29,208 bases of DNA from Bacteroidota bacterium (GTDB taxonomy: Bacteria; Bacteroidota; Bacteroidia; Bacteroidales; UBA4417). Shown here piece after piece: positions 1-8,783 of this stretch. Under the pieces are notes generated by a model. The model was not told the origin of the DNA. It saw only the letters and a program-made list of their open reading frames with translations, and made no database searches. Positions within the stretch are counted from its first letter, which is position 1. Each line of letters starts with the position of its first letter. Location of the stretch: NCBI GenBank assembly GCA_020048595.1, contig JAIFMH010000227.1, positions 1 to 29,208 of the forward strand, in the 5' to 3' direction. A program made the translations under genes and the position numbers.

Positions 1-143
1 ATATATCTATAACACCTGTTCTGGAATTTTCGAATTAAATAAGGGAAATGGTTCTTCGATACGTTGTATCAAAGATTAATCAGATTAATCTAATTTTTAT
101 TACACTTTGTCGGAATAAAAATAAATTTATTGGAAGTAAAAAA

Positions 144-1595
144 ATGGATAGAAAATATAAAAGTATTTGTTTATCAATCATCAGAGTGATTGCTTTCGCA
201 CTTTTGAATATAACTGCATTTCACGCTTCAGCGCAAAATTTAACAGTAACAATCCATCTTCGCGGTGTTTTCGAAAGCAAAATAAGCCTGAAGCCATTAA
301 CGGGTACAAAAGCCATTAAGACTATTGCTGAAGTGCAGGGTATAAAAAACGGTGAAACCGCAAAAATTCTGGTTTTGAAGGAAAACCTTCCGGGAGAATT
401 TGTGCTGCGGTTCGATTATAAAGAGAAGCCAGAAAGTGCACCTTATCCTTCAGAGAAATATATTTTCATCAATAATCAGGACCTGGAACTTTGGGTAAGC
501 CCGATATATTGTAATAATGCCGACAGCACCTGGTTTCAACCGGGAGAAAGGGAGAATGGTGCGTTTGTTTCATTCTCAAAAGAAAATGCCAGGAAGAAAG
601 AAAAGCTTGGGCTGTTGCAACAATTCCTTGCAAGCTATGATGATACTAAATCGAAGTTTTACAAAGAGGGAATCAAAGAATACGAACAGCGAAGACTTGC
701 TTACAATCAATGGCTCGAAAAGCAGGTTATAAAAGATAAATTGTTATTTGTGAGCAGTATGTACAGGTTTAATTACCTGCCAAAAATCACCTGGGAAGGA
801 ACTGAAAAGGACAGGTTGGTCAGTGTGATCAATCATTATTTCGACGGAATCGATTTCAATGATCCAATCATCACTAAAACTTCACAACTCAATGATTGGA
901 TGAACAATTACGTAAACCTTTATGGGCAAATGGCCACAACTATTGCTTTGCGTGACTCACTATTTCCTGCTGCGGCTAAAACTTCAATTGAAAAGGCCAA
1001 ACAGGGGCACCCTTTACTCTATGGATGGATGGTGGATTATTTCTATAAAGGTTTTGAAAGCAACAGCATTCAAGAGGGAATGAAAGTATTGCAGCCCTAC
1101 CTGGATGATCCCAATTGCCTTACTACAAAAAGACTGGAAATTGAGAAAAGGCTGAAAGGAATGGAAACACTGGTGGCAGGAAGCAGAGCACCGGATATTT
1201 CGCTAAAGGAAACAGGCGGCAGTTTGTTTGAACTTTATAATTTTAACCCGCCTGAAAAGTACATACTATTATTATTCTGGTCGGCGGATTGTAGTCACTG
1301 CATGGAAACAGTATATGCATTATATCCCTGGCAGCAAAACCCGGAGATAAAGAAGAAGGTGTCGGTAGTGGCAGTGAGCCTTGATGAAACCGAAACTGAA
1401 ATTAAAGCATGGGAACAGAAATCAAAAGACCTGCCAGGCTGGAAACAGCTTCGGGCCGATGAAGGAGTGCGAAGCAAGGTTGCAAATGATTACTTTATTC
1501 TTGCTACACCTGTAATGGTGCTCATGGAGACCAGAACCAAACAAATTATAAGTATGCCCAACACGCTTACTGAGTTAGTTCCCTTTATAAAGTAG
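144..1595 (+). CDS. Exported TlpA-like thioredoxin-fold protein with long N-terminal region
   Basis: 483 aa from the ATG at 144. An in-frame ATG at 48 would add 32 residues ahead of a normal signal peptide (MDRKYKSICL...FHASAQ), so 144 is preferred; the leader just before it is A-rich. Residues about 32-370 have no motif I can name beyond the layout of Bacteroidetes proteins with a DUF4369-like N-terminal domain; they are charged and mostly helical-looking. The C-terminal part (about 365-483) is a thioredoxin/AhpC-TSA domain: LLLFWSADCSHC holds the redox pair C383-S-H-C386, and an ATPV segment carries the expected cis-proline. It probably works as a periplasmic thiol-disulfide reductase. It is convergent with the glycosidase operon. 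Family confidence is high, substrate unknown. Confidence 0.85.
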   Translation: MDRKYKSICLSIIRVIAFALLNITAFHASAQNLTVTIHLRGVFESKISLKPLTGTKAIKTIAEVQGIKNGETAKILVLKENLPGEFVLRFDYKEKPESAPYPSEKYIFINNQDLELWVSPIYCNNADSTWFQPGERENGAFVSFSKENARKKEKLGLLQQFLASYDDTKSKFYKEGIKEYEQRRLAYNQWLEKQVIKDKLLFVSSMYRFNYLPKITWEGTEKDRLVSVINHYFDGIDFNDPIITKTSQLNDWMNNYVNLYGQMATTIALRDSLFPAAAKTSIEKAKQGHPLLYGWMVDYFYKGFESNSIQEGMKVLQPYLDDPNCLTTKRLEIEKRLKGMETLVAGSRAPDISLKETGGSLFELYNFNPPEKYILLLFWSADCSHCMETVYALYPWQQNPEIKKKVSVVAVSLDETETEIKAWEQKSKDLPGWKQLRADEGVRSKVANDYFILATPVMVLMETRTKQIISMPNTLTELVPFIK

Positions 1596-1776
1596 TCACA
1601 CAAAAAAATAGCTGAAGGTAAGAGTTGAGTGTTAAACTTTGTGCTTTTTATATGTTTTAGTGAACCTTCGGCAAACTCAGTGTAGCACTTTGTGGCTAAA
1701 TAAAATGTGCCATAATGCATTCTGTGATTTGAGTTGCTTCAGAAATTGAAATTCCGTGCAGATTTAAATTCCTTCT

Positions 1777-3183
1777 CTAGTTCTTATTCAAAATAATCTC
1801 AATCACCGGAATTTCCACATTGGGTTTTAAAACCGGCAGGCTTAAACTAATCACATCATCGGCCTTTGTTTCCGGATTCCAGTAACCTTCACTGTTGGAA
1901 AACCTAACTTCGGAACCATCGTGCAGCATCTGTGCATATTTCACTTTTCCTTTGAATCCCTTCAGATGTAGTACACCCATGGGCCAGTCGAGGCAGTGAA
2001 TATAAATCCGGTTTGTAACAGGATTATAAGTGAGAACGCAATTGTCGGGTGCCTGAAATTCTGGTGGGGCCTCGGTGCAACCATAAATGGATCGGCTGTT
2101 GTATTTCATCCATTCACCCATGGCTTTGAGTCGATCCTGGGCGCGGTAATCAATGGTTCCACGACTGGTTGGCCCGACATTTAATAAAAGGTTTCCACCT
2201 TTGCTTACTGACTCGATCAGCAGGCCAAGCAATTGCTTGTTGTCTTTCCACGTATTTTCATCACGGTAGTAACCCCACGAACCCGAAAACGTCTGGCAGG
2301 TTTCCCAGGGAACCCGTTTCCCGTTTACTTCGGGCCATTTACTTACTTTGTATTGCTCAGGAGTAGTGAAATCCCAACCGCCTTCAACATCCAGTAAATC
2401 AAGCCTGTCGTTGACTAAAATACCAGGTTGAAGTTTCCGCACCATTTTCAACAGGTTTTCCGAGTCCCAGTCATTTCGTCCTTTGCTATTTTTCCCTTTT
2501 GGAAAAGAATAATCGAGCCAGAGCACACTGATTTCACCATAATTAGTCATTAGCTCGGTCACCTGGTTTTTTAAATACTTGCGGTACTTGTCCATATCGC
2601 GTCCTTTATTGATGCGCTCATACGCTGTATCGGACGACTGGCTTTGCGGATGATTTCTGTCGACAACATAATCAGGATGATGCCAGTCGATAAGTGAATA
2701 ATAGAATCCGATCTTGATTCCTTCAGCGCGGAAAGCATCAACCCATTCGCGTAACAAGTCCTTGCCAAAAGGCGTATTGGTAGATTTGTAGTCGGTATAT
2801 TTCGAATCGAACAAACAGAATCCTTCGTGATGCTTTGTTGTAATTACGGCATATTTCATACCGGCTTCTTTAGCCATCTTTGCCCATTCCCTGGGATTGT
2901 ACATATCCGGATTAAAAAGTTGGAAATACTTTTCGTACTCTTCGTTCGTCATCCTTTCATTTTTCTTTACCCATTCGTGGCGCGAAGGCATAGAATAAAG
3001 GCCCCAGTGGATAAACATCCCGAAACGGTCGTCGGTCCACCATTTCATGCGCTGTGTTTTTTGCTCCGGAGTTTCTTCAGGGAGCTGAGCATAGCTTTTA
3101 CCTGCAAAGGCAAAGACTGTGAAAGTAATAATTAGCGCTAATGCAATTCTTTGCTGTAAATCTCTGTTTATCATTTTCATCAT
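1777..3183 (-). CDS. GH29 alpha-L-fucosidase (first copy)
   Basis: 468 aa with a signal peptide ending near AGKSYAQ (about residue 33). It is predicted to hydrolyse alpha-L-fucosides by a retaining mechanism in the periplasm or at the cell surface. GH29 motifs are in order: RFGMFIHWGLYS (53-64), TTKHHEGF (115-122), YYSLIDWHHPDY (161-172), the predicted nucleophile D224 in LWLDYS, TPEQ (274-277), WETCQTFSGSWGY (293-305) and GGNLLLNVGP (329-338). The length fits a catalytic domain plus a short C-terminal beta domain. It is the last gene of a three-gene operon, 73 bp after the sialidase. Its active-site surroundings differ clearly from those of the other GH29 at 4510-5844, which suggests a different linkage preference (inference). 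The next gene is convergent, and I see no strong terminator in 1596-1776. Confidence 0.93.
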   Translation of the reverse strand: MMKMINRDLQQRIALALIITFTVFAFAGKSYAQLPEETPEQKTQRMKWWTDDRFGMFIHWGLYSMPSRHEWVKKNERMTNEEYEKYFQLFNPDMYNPREWAKMAKEAGMKYAVITTKHHEGFCLFDSKYTDYKSTNTPFGKDLLREWVDAFRAEGIKIGFYYSLIDWHHPDYVVDRNHPQSQSSDTAYERINKGRDMDKYRKYLKNQVTELMTNYGEISVLWLDYSFPKGKNSKGRNDWDSENLLKMVRKLQPGILVNDRLDLLDVEGGWDFTTPEQYKVSKWPEVNGKRVPWETCQTFSGSWGYYRDENTWKDNKQLLGLLIESVSKGGNLLLNVGPTSRGTIDYRAQDRLKAMGEWMKYNSRSIYGCTEAPPEFQAPDNCVLTYNPVTNRIYIHCLDWPMGVLHLKGFKGKVKYAQMLHDGSEVRFSNSEGYWNPETKADDVISLSLPVLKPNVEIPVIEIILNKN

Positions 3184-3256
3184 TTTTGGGTTTTCCTGGA
3201 ATTCTATGGCTTAAAAATACTTAATCAGAACTTGTTTTTTCATTCTTCTCCAAAAT

Positions 3257-4441
3257 TTATTCTACTTCTTTTGCTGACCACTTTACTATTTTAAAAACAA
3301 TCTCCGAATAGTCATCTCTTTCGTAAAGCACACCTATTTTATTCTTACTGATCTTTACAATATCAGAATACGCTGTGTAATCATTAGTATTCCCGGGTAT
3401 CTGCGATTTGTCGACCGGAATACAAACCGGCCAGTTAAATCCATCATCGAAACTTATCCGAAGTGTAAGATTATCTCTGTACAACGTATCGGCAGCATTA
3501 CAAAAAGCCAGAATGTTCTTGCCGTTTCTGTTTCCGATTGCCAACATACTTCCTTCACAAACCGGATCAGGCAGTTTTTTATCAAAATAGACACTGTCCC
3601 AGGTTTCACCTCCACTATTGCTTATGGCTACAATTCGTGCTTTGATATCGCCTCTTTGATTTCGGGCATTTAAAATCAAGCCATCGCCTGATTGCTCAGC
3701 AGCAGTTGATTCATTGCTTCCGGGTAAACCTACAGTTTGACCTATTTTGAATGTTTTACCGTGATCGTCAGTATAAAATGTATGTGAAAAATAATCAGCA
3801 AATTGTGCAGAAGGATTTCCTAATGAATGATTTGCAGCAACCAGCATCCGTCCTTTGTATTTGCCGGAAGTAAACTGCATGGCATGGCCGGGAGTATTTG
3901 CATAGGATCGCCAGTCGTCCTTAAAATTGTAATCCGGATTAACCAAAGGCTGGAAAGGTCGGTGCACCTGGGAAGTAATATTAACGGCATCGGACCATGT
4001 AAGGCCAGCATCGGTTGAAGTTTTGTACCATACTTCCCGAAACCCATTGCCTTTTCGTATTTCCCCTTCGTGGTTATTGCCGGTATTATAAAACAGGAAA
4101 ATCCTCCCCTGCGGATAGTCGGGATCAGTTAAATCAAGTACCGGAGCAGGATTACCTGCCTGAAGCGAATCGTAGTTCACAACTGTTGAAATGACACCCC
4201 AGGTTTTTCCATTGTCGTAACTACTTTTTAATACGATATTAATGTCTCCAAAATCACCACTTCCATTCACACGGCCTTCGGCAAAAGCCAACAACTGTCC
4301 GTCAGATAAACTTATAATTGCTGGAATGCGAAAACTCTTATGCCCGTCGGTTCCTGAAGTAAAAACAGGTACACCTATTTGCTGAGCAAAAAGTATGCTG
4401 TGTGATACCAGCATCAAAAGGACAATTATGTACCTGGTCAT
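3257..4441 (-). CDS. GH33 exo-alpha-sialidase (neuraminidase)
   Basis: 394 aa with a signal peptide ending at LFAQ (about residue 20). It is predicted to release terminal sialic acids. The FRIP motif is at 37-40, whose R38 is the first arginine of the carboxylate-binding triad; R260 (ILNAR) and R322 or R328 (YRDNLTLR) are candidates for the others. The acid/base aspartate probably lies in GDFGDIN (62-68), the glutamate partner is probably E249, and the nucleophilic tyrosine is probably Y358 (TAYSD). Asp boxes (S-x-D-x-G-x-x-W) are seen at 74-81 and 142-149, and degenerate ones at about 224-231, 274-281 and 330-337, as expected for a six-bladed propeller. It is the middle gene of the operon, 68 bp after the upstream fucosidase. 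No extra lectin domain is present. Confidence 0.93.
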   Translation of the reverse strand: MTRYIIVLLMLVSHSILFAQQIGVPVFTSGTDGHKSFRIPAIISLSDGQLLAFAEGRVNGSGDFGDINIVLKSSYDNGKTWGVISTVVNYDSLQAGNPAPVLDLTDPDYPQGRIFLFYNTGNNHEGEIRKGNGFREVWYKTSTDAGLTWSDAVNITSQVHRPFQPLVNPDYNFKDDWRSYANTPGHAMQFTSGKYKGRMLVAANHSLGNPSAQFADYFSHTFYTDDHGKTFKIGQTVGLPGSNESTAAEQSGDGLILNARNQRGDIKARIVAISNSGGETWDSVYFDKKLPDPVCEGSMLAIGNRNGKNILAFCNAADTLYRDNLTLRISFDDGFNWPVCIPVDKSQIPGNTNDYTAYSDIVKISKNKIGVLYERDDYSEIVFKIVKWSAKEVE

Positions 4442-4509
4442 TCCATTTCAGAATTAGAGATTCTCATTGAAAAGCATAAAACATAGCTAGTTTCTTCCAA
4501 ATATGATTT

Positions 4510-5844
4510 TCAATTGAATCCACCTTGTCCGCGGTAAAGTTTCACCGGTTTATCCAGCTTCAGTTTCGGAACGGTTACATATTTATCAAGTACAGTTGCG
4601 GGAACGTCAATATAAACCAGGCCGGGAACCGGGCTCCAGGAGATTTTACCGACAACTTTATGCGAAAGCTTTGTGCCATTTCCAACTACTGTAATTTCCT
4701 GGATTTTGTTATCAAGTCCTTTCAGCATAAATGTTCCGCTTGACTGACCATGCAGAAAAAGATAAAGAACTGTTGAATCTTTGGATAATGTAGTCGGACC
4801 ATAAAAATGTCCTTGTGGAATCCCGCCGATGGTATTGAAGATGGCTTCCCCGTTTTTCTTGTTCCATGCGCCAAGTTCTTTCAATACATGAATCTGCTCA
4901 GCCGGAATAGTACCATCTTCCTTTGGGCCCATATCCAGTAAAAGATTGCCACCGTTCGAAACTGCGTCGATAAATATAGTGATGATCTCATATGGTGTTT
5001 TCCAGTTTTCGTCATGGTGAAAACCCCAATTGTCGTTAGTAGTCATGCAAAGTTCCCACCAATCGAATTTGGGACGCGTGACAGGAAAATTCTGTTCAGG
5101 AGTTGCATAATCGCCATAGCCTTGCAAACGACCATTGATGATGGCTTTCGGGTTGTTTGTCAAAATCATATTACGCACTTTTTCCGATTCCCATCGTTCG
5201 GCACTGTGTTCCCAGTCGCCATCAAACCACCAGAGATCAGGATTGTACCATGTGCTTATTTCCCTGATCTGCCCTTGAAAGAACTGCCGGAAACGGTTCC
5301 AACGCTCATAATCACTTTCAACTTTGTACCTGGAACTGTCTTTGAGGAAGCCAGGATAATCAGCGTATGACCAGTCAATCAGCGAATAATAAGCACCACA
5401 TTTAATGTCACGTTTCCGCAATTCATCAAAAAACGGCTTTATCATATCACGTTTTGCAGGCGTAGCTTTCACGCTACTGAGATCATTAATTTTGGTATCA
5501 TACATCGCCACGCCGTCGTGATGTTTGGTGGTGATCACGGCATACCTCGCTCCGCTTTCCTGTATCAGGTCAGCCCAGGAGGAAGGATCGTATTTTTTCA
5601 GCGTAAAGCCCTTCAATTGCTTCATATAATCGGTATAGCTGATTTTTTTATTGTGAAAACTCCAGGACTCATCAATTCCATCAACGGAATAAATGCCGGC
5701 ATGGATAAAAATACCAAGCTTGGCATCGGCAAACCATTGCATTTTTTCTTTGATGTCGTTGGGATTGATTTTAGACTGAGTGAAACCAAAGACTGAAATC
5801 AGTAGCATCTGGCTGCTTAAAATAATTGCTTTTGAATATTTCAC
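4510..5844 (-). CDS. GH29 alpha-L-fucosidase (second copy, first gene of operon)
   Basis: 444 aa with an N-terminal signal sequence (MKYSKAIILS...GFTQ, about 23 residues). GH29 motifs: KLGIFIHAGIYS (42-53), TTKHHDGVAMYD (105-116), YYSLIDWSYADYP (152-164), the predicted nucleophile D208 in WWFDGDW, TPEQNFP (248-254), WWELCMTTNDNWGF (262-275) and GGNLLLDMGP (298-307). The WFDG form and the WWELC segment differ from the LWLDYS and WETC of the other GH29 here, so the two are not a recent duplication. It leads the operon with the sialidase and the second fucosidase, and candidate promoter boxes lie 66-87 bp upstream. The expected role is removal of fucose from glycoconjugate or plant/algal glycans, but the exact linkage cannot be read from sequence. 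Confidence 0.92.
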   Translation of the reverse strand: MKYSKAIILSSQMLLISVFGFTQSKINPNDIKEKMQWFADAKLGIFIHAGIYSVDGIDESWSFHNKKISYTDYMKQLKGFTLKKYDPSSWADLIQESGARYAVITTKHHDGVAMYDTKINDLSSVKATPAKRDMIKPFFDELRKRDIKCGAYYSLIDWSYADYPGFLKDSSRYKVESDYERWNRFRQFFQGQIREISTWYNPDLWWFDGDWEHSAERWESEKVRNMILTNNPKAIINGRLQGYGDYATPEQNFPVTRPKFDWWELCMTTNDNWGFHHDENWKTPYEIITIFIDAVSNGGNLLLDMGPKEDGTIPAEQIHVLKELGAWNKKNGEAIFNTIGGIPQGHFYGPTTLSKDSTVLYLFLHGQSSGTFMLKGLDNKIQEITVVGNGTKLSHKVVGKISWSPVPGLVYIDVPATVLDKYVTVPKLKLDKPVKLYRGQGGFN

Positions 5845-5909
5845 GGCTGGAGGGAATTACTTTAAATGATAAAGAAAATGTGGGTTAAAGATATGGATTT
5901 CTATAAAAT

Positions 5910-5954
5910 CAAATGTATGAATCAAATTTAGATCAATATGGAATCAAGCTACAA
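5910..5954 (-). promoter_or_regulatory. Candidate Bacteroidetes promoter(s) of the glycosidase operon
   Basis: On the minus strand there are two exact TAnnTTTG boxes: TAAATTTG (5930-5923) and TACATTTG (5917-5910). An ATTG lies 21 nt upstream of the first (CAAT at 5952-5955), close to the -33 position. This would give a leader of roughly 60-75 nt before the start at 5844. The region is AT-rich, so chance matches are possible. Confidence 0.28.
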
Positions 5955-6098
5955 TCAATTATTTTATTTTTACTGACAGACACCTTAAATTGCATTAATT
6001 TTAACGCCTGTTGCTGAGTCCCCGGAATAAAAACAGGAAAAACAATCTATCACTGTGACATTAAATTAATGGTGACAAAATATTTCAAAAATATCTGC

Positions 6099-8075
6099 AT
6101 GAAAAAACTGATCCTGATTTCACTCTCCTTACTCATTTTCCAATTCATACACGCACAGGCTCCGTTTCATCGCGGCGTAAACCTTACCAACTGGCTACAG
6201 GCTGATAACGCAAGTAAAATACAGTTCCGGAAGTATACGAAAAAGGATTTCAATGATATAAAAAGCCTGGGTTGCGATGTGATCCGATTGCCGGTTAACC
6301 TGCATGGAATGACATCAGGTGCGCCGGATTATACTATCGACCCTTTGTTCATTTCCTTCCTGGATTCAGCAGTAGACTGGGCTGAAAACCTGCAACTCTA
6401 CCTTATAATTGATAATCATTCGTTCGATCCTGCAGTTAACACGAGTCCGGAAATTGGCCAGATTCTCACCAAAGTATGGCCGCAGTTGGCTGAACGCTAT
6501 AAAGATAAGTCGGATTACATTTTGTATGAAATATTGAATGAACCTCACGGAATCACCAATCAGTTGTGGGGCAGCATACAACAACTGGCAATTGATGCAA
6601 TTCGCTCAAAGGATACAAAACATACCATTATCGTTGGAGCATCCGGGTATAACAGTTATGCTGATCTGGCGCAGATGCCTGTTTATTCAGATCAAAACCT
6701 GATTTATACTTTTCATTTTTACGATCCTTTCCTGTTTACGCATCAGGGTGCAAGCTGGTCAACACCATCGATGGAGCCACTTTCGGGCGTACCTTTTCCG
6801 TATTCACAAGCTGAAATGCCTGTATGTCCACCGTCACTTGTAGGAACATGGATACAAAGCAACCTGAACAATTACCAGAACGACGGTACCGTGGCCAAAG
6901 TAAAATCACTGATTGATATTGCAGTAAACTTCAGGAATGCACGAAACGTAACAATTTTCTGTGGCGAGTTCGGAGTTTATATTCCAAACAGTGATACAAC
7001 AGACAGGGCTTTCTGGTATCAAACTGTAAAAGATTATTTTGAAGAGAAATCCATCCCATGGACAATCTGGGATTACAAAGGCGGTTTTGGCCTTTTCGAA
7101 AAAGGATCAGGCGAGATATTTGAATCCGACCTCAACATTTCCCTGCTCGAAGCCCTGGATTTTACGATTCCTGAGCAACATCCACTTGTTATAAAGCCGG
7201 ACAGTGTGGGTTTCAGGATTTACGATGATTATATCGGGCAGGGAATTCTGGATGCCAGTTACACAACGGGAACTATCAATTATTATTCGGATCTGATTCC
7301 AAATAATGACCAGTATTGTCTTTATTGGTCAGGTGGCCCCCAATATACTGCTGTAACCCTCGATTTTATACCCAACAAGGACTTATCCAGGCTGGTAAAT
7401 TCAGGTTATGCGCTTGATATGATTGTAAGAGGAAATACCACCGGAATAAAGTTTGATATCCGCTTCCTCGACAGTAAAACCGCAGATCCGCTGGATCATC
7501 CCTGGAGAATGAGGGTAACACTTGATGGCGCCATCCCTGGCTGGGACAAAAGCTGGCATCATCTGCATATCCCGCTGAGTGATTTTACCGAACATGGATC
7601 CTGGGATAATAACACATGGTACACGCCGACAGGCAAATTTGACTGGTCCGCTGTTGACCGGATGGAAATCGTTTCGGAGTATGGCTCAATGGATGGAAAA
7701 GAAGTATGGTTCGATAACATTATGATTACCGATCAGGATACTGCAACCGTGGTTCAGGGAGGGACTTTAGGATTAAATACCAAACTAACTACTGGCGAAT
7801 TGCCTAGCCTGGATGTTTTACCAAATCCAATGACAGAATCAACAACAATTTCCTGTTATCTGCCAAAAAGCGGAGCCACAAGGATTTCGGTTTACAGTAT
7901 TAACGGACAAAAAATTACGGACATCATTAACAAAACTCTTCCTGAAGGAAAATTTACTATGAATTGGGACGGAAATGATGAAAGAGGAATCAAAGTTCCC
8001 GGAGGAATATACATTTGCCGCCTGTCGAACAACAATGTTTCGAAAAACATAAAGCTGATTAAGCTAAACGAATAA
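6099..8075 (+). CDS. GH5 family glycanase (endoglucanase-like) with T9SS sorting domain
   Basis: 658 aa from the ATG at 6099, which gives a clean signal peptide (MKKLILISLS...FIHAQ); the in-frame ATG at 6069 would put ten odd residues ahead of it. The GH5 domain (about 21-355) carries RGVNLTNWL, the acid/base E148 in ILNEPHG, TFHFYDPFLFTHQGASW, and the nucleophile E290 in FCGEFGVY, followed by WTIWDYKGGFGLF. Next comes a jelly-roll-like, probably carbohydrate-binding region (about 370-550, ending GKEVWFDNIMITD). The last ~85 residues, starting at PNPM (575-578) and including GATRISVYSINGQ and GGIYICRLS, form a Por-type T9SS sorting domain. It is therefore predicted to be secreted through the outer membrane and act on beta-glucan, mannan or a similar polymer. 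It diverges from the fucosidase operon. Confidence 0.92.
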   Translation: MKKLILISLSLLIFQFIHAQAPFHRGVNLTNWLQADNASKIQFRKYTKKDFNDIKSLGCDVIRLPVNLHGMTSGAPDYTIDPLFISFLDSAVDWAENLQLYLIIDNHSFDPAVNTSPEIGQILTKVWPQLAERYKDKSDYILYEILNEPHGITNQLWGSIQQLAIDAIRSKDTKHTIIVGASGYNSYADLAQMPVYSDQNLIYTFHFYDPFLFTHQGASWSTPSMEPLSGVPFPYSQAEMPVCPPSLVGTWIQSNLNNYQNDGTVAKVKSLIDIAVNFRNARNVTIFCGEFGVYIPNSDTTDRAFWYQTVKDYFEEKSIPWTIWDYKGGFGLFEKGSGEIFESDLNISLLEALDFTIPEQHPLVIKPDSVGFRIYDDYIGQGILDASYTTGTINYYSDLIPNNDQYCLYWSGGPQYTAVTLDFIPNKDLSRLVNSGYALDMIVRGNTTGIKFDIRFLDSKTADPLDHPWRMRVTLDGAIPGWDKSWHHLHIPLSDFTEHGSWDNNTWYTPTGKFDWSAVDRMEIVSEYGSMDGKEVWFDNIMITDQDTATVVQGGTLGLNTKLTTGELPSLDVLPNPMTESTTISCYLPKSGATRISVYSINGQKITDIINKTLPEGKFTMNWDGNDERGIKVPGGIYICRLSNNNVSKNIKLIKLNE

Positions 8076-8115
8076 AAAAAGAGCAGAGCAGATTTCAGTT
8101 GAATCTGCTCTGCTC
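8072..8115 (-). terminator. Rho-independent terminator of the redoxin/TlpA operon
   Basis: A perfect 14-bp stem, gagcagagcagatt (8081-8094) and aatctgctctgctc (8102-8115), has a 7-nt loop. Read on the minus strand it is followed at once by seven or more T (the A run up to 8080 on the plus strand). It lies 57 bp beyond the redoxin stop. Its T tract reaches the TAA of the convergent GH5 gene, so it may also terminate in that direction, though there is no plus-strand T tract. Confidence 0.85.
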
Positions 8116-8171
8116 CTGCTAAAAGCATTTGTATTGGATTTTAAAGTGCCTGTCAGGGAATGGCTTCCCTC

Positions 8172-8783
8172 CTATTTAGCTGTTTCTCTCAATTTAATTC
8201 CACATCCTACTGCCTTTGTAAACGAAGGTTCAGGTGAGTATCCTGCAAGTAACGCATCAATTGCATTTGTAAGAAAAGGAGCCTTAACCTTGCTTGCATC
8301 CTGGCTGTTATCATCAATAGCACCGGTGTATTGAACAATTAAATCTCCGCCTTTCTTCTCAAGCAAATAAACCTGGGGTGTGCGGGTAGCACCGTATTTT
8401 CTGCAGATATCCTGTGTCTCATCAAAGAGATAGGGAAAAGTGAAACCCTTTTCTTTTGCCCGCACAATCATATTCTCGAAAGAGTCCTCGGCATTCACTT
8501 CAGGATCGTTTGAACTGATGGCAATAACAGGATAACCTTTTGATTTGTATTTTTTATCAATAGCAATAATCCTGTCCTGGTATGCTTTTGCATAAGGGCA
8601 ATGATTGCAGGTAAATACTATAGTGAATCCTTTAGCATCGGGATAATCGCTGAGGGAAACCATTTTCCCGTCGGTGTTTTTGAGTTTAAATCCGGAGGCT
8701 TTATCTCCAACTTTATATCCCTGCGCAAAGGCAGACGAAACGGCAAACAATGCAATGAATGCTAGTGCTATGATGTTTTTCAT
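8172..8783 (-). CDS. Periplasmic redoxin / AhpC-TSA-like thioredoxin family protein
   Basis: 203 aa with a signal peptide (MKNIIALAFIALFAVSSAFAQ, cut near residue 21). Redoxin-domain features are GDKASGFKLKNTDGK, then FTCNHCPYAKAY with the C59-N-H-C62 pair, a long insertion typical of this subgroup (DPEVNAEDSFENM), the partner motif ATRTPQVYLL with the cis-proline, and YTGAIDDN. The CNHCPYA form is known from exported thioredoxin-family proteins of Bacteroidetes and others that are usually annotated only as redoxin; their substrates are not established. Its ATG overlaps the stop of the upstream TlpA-like gene (ATGA), so the two are translationally coupled. A strong terminator follows. Confidence 0.88.
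   Translation of the reverse strand: MKNIIALAFIALFAVSSAFAQGYKVGDKASGFKLKNTDGKMVSLSDYPDAKGFTIVFTCNHCPYAKAYQDRIIAIDKKYKSKGYPVIAISSNDPEVNAEDSFENMIVRAKEKGFTFPYLFDETQDICRKYGATRTPQVYLLEKKGGDLIVQYTGAIDDNSQDASKVKAPFLTNAIDALLAGYSPEPSFTKAVGCGIKLRETAK

Noticed and set aside
1596..1776. Terminator or small RNA between the first gene and the fucosidase operon
   Set aside because: Only scattered short repeats (CTTTGTG) were seen, with no stable stem and T run.
5014..5370. 118-codon open frame antisense to the second fucosidase
   Set aside because: It lies wholly inside a well-supported GH29 gene on the other strand and has no signal, motif or leader of its own.
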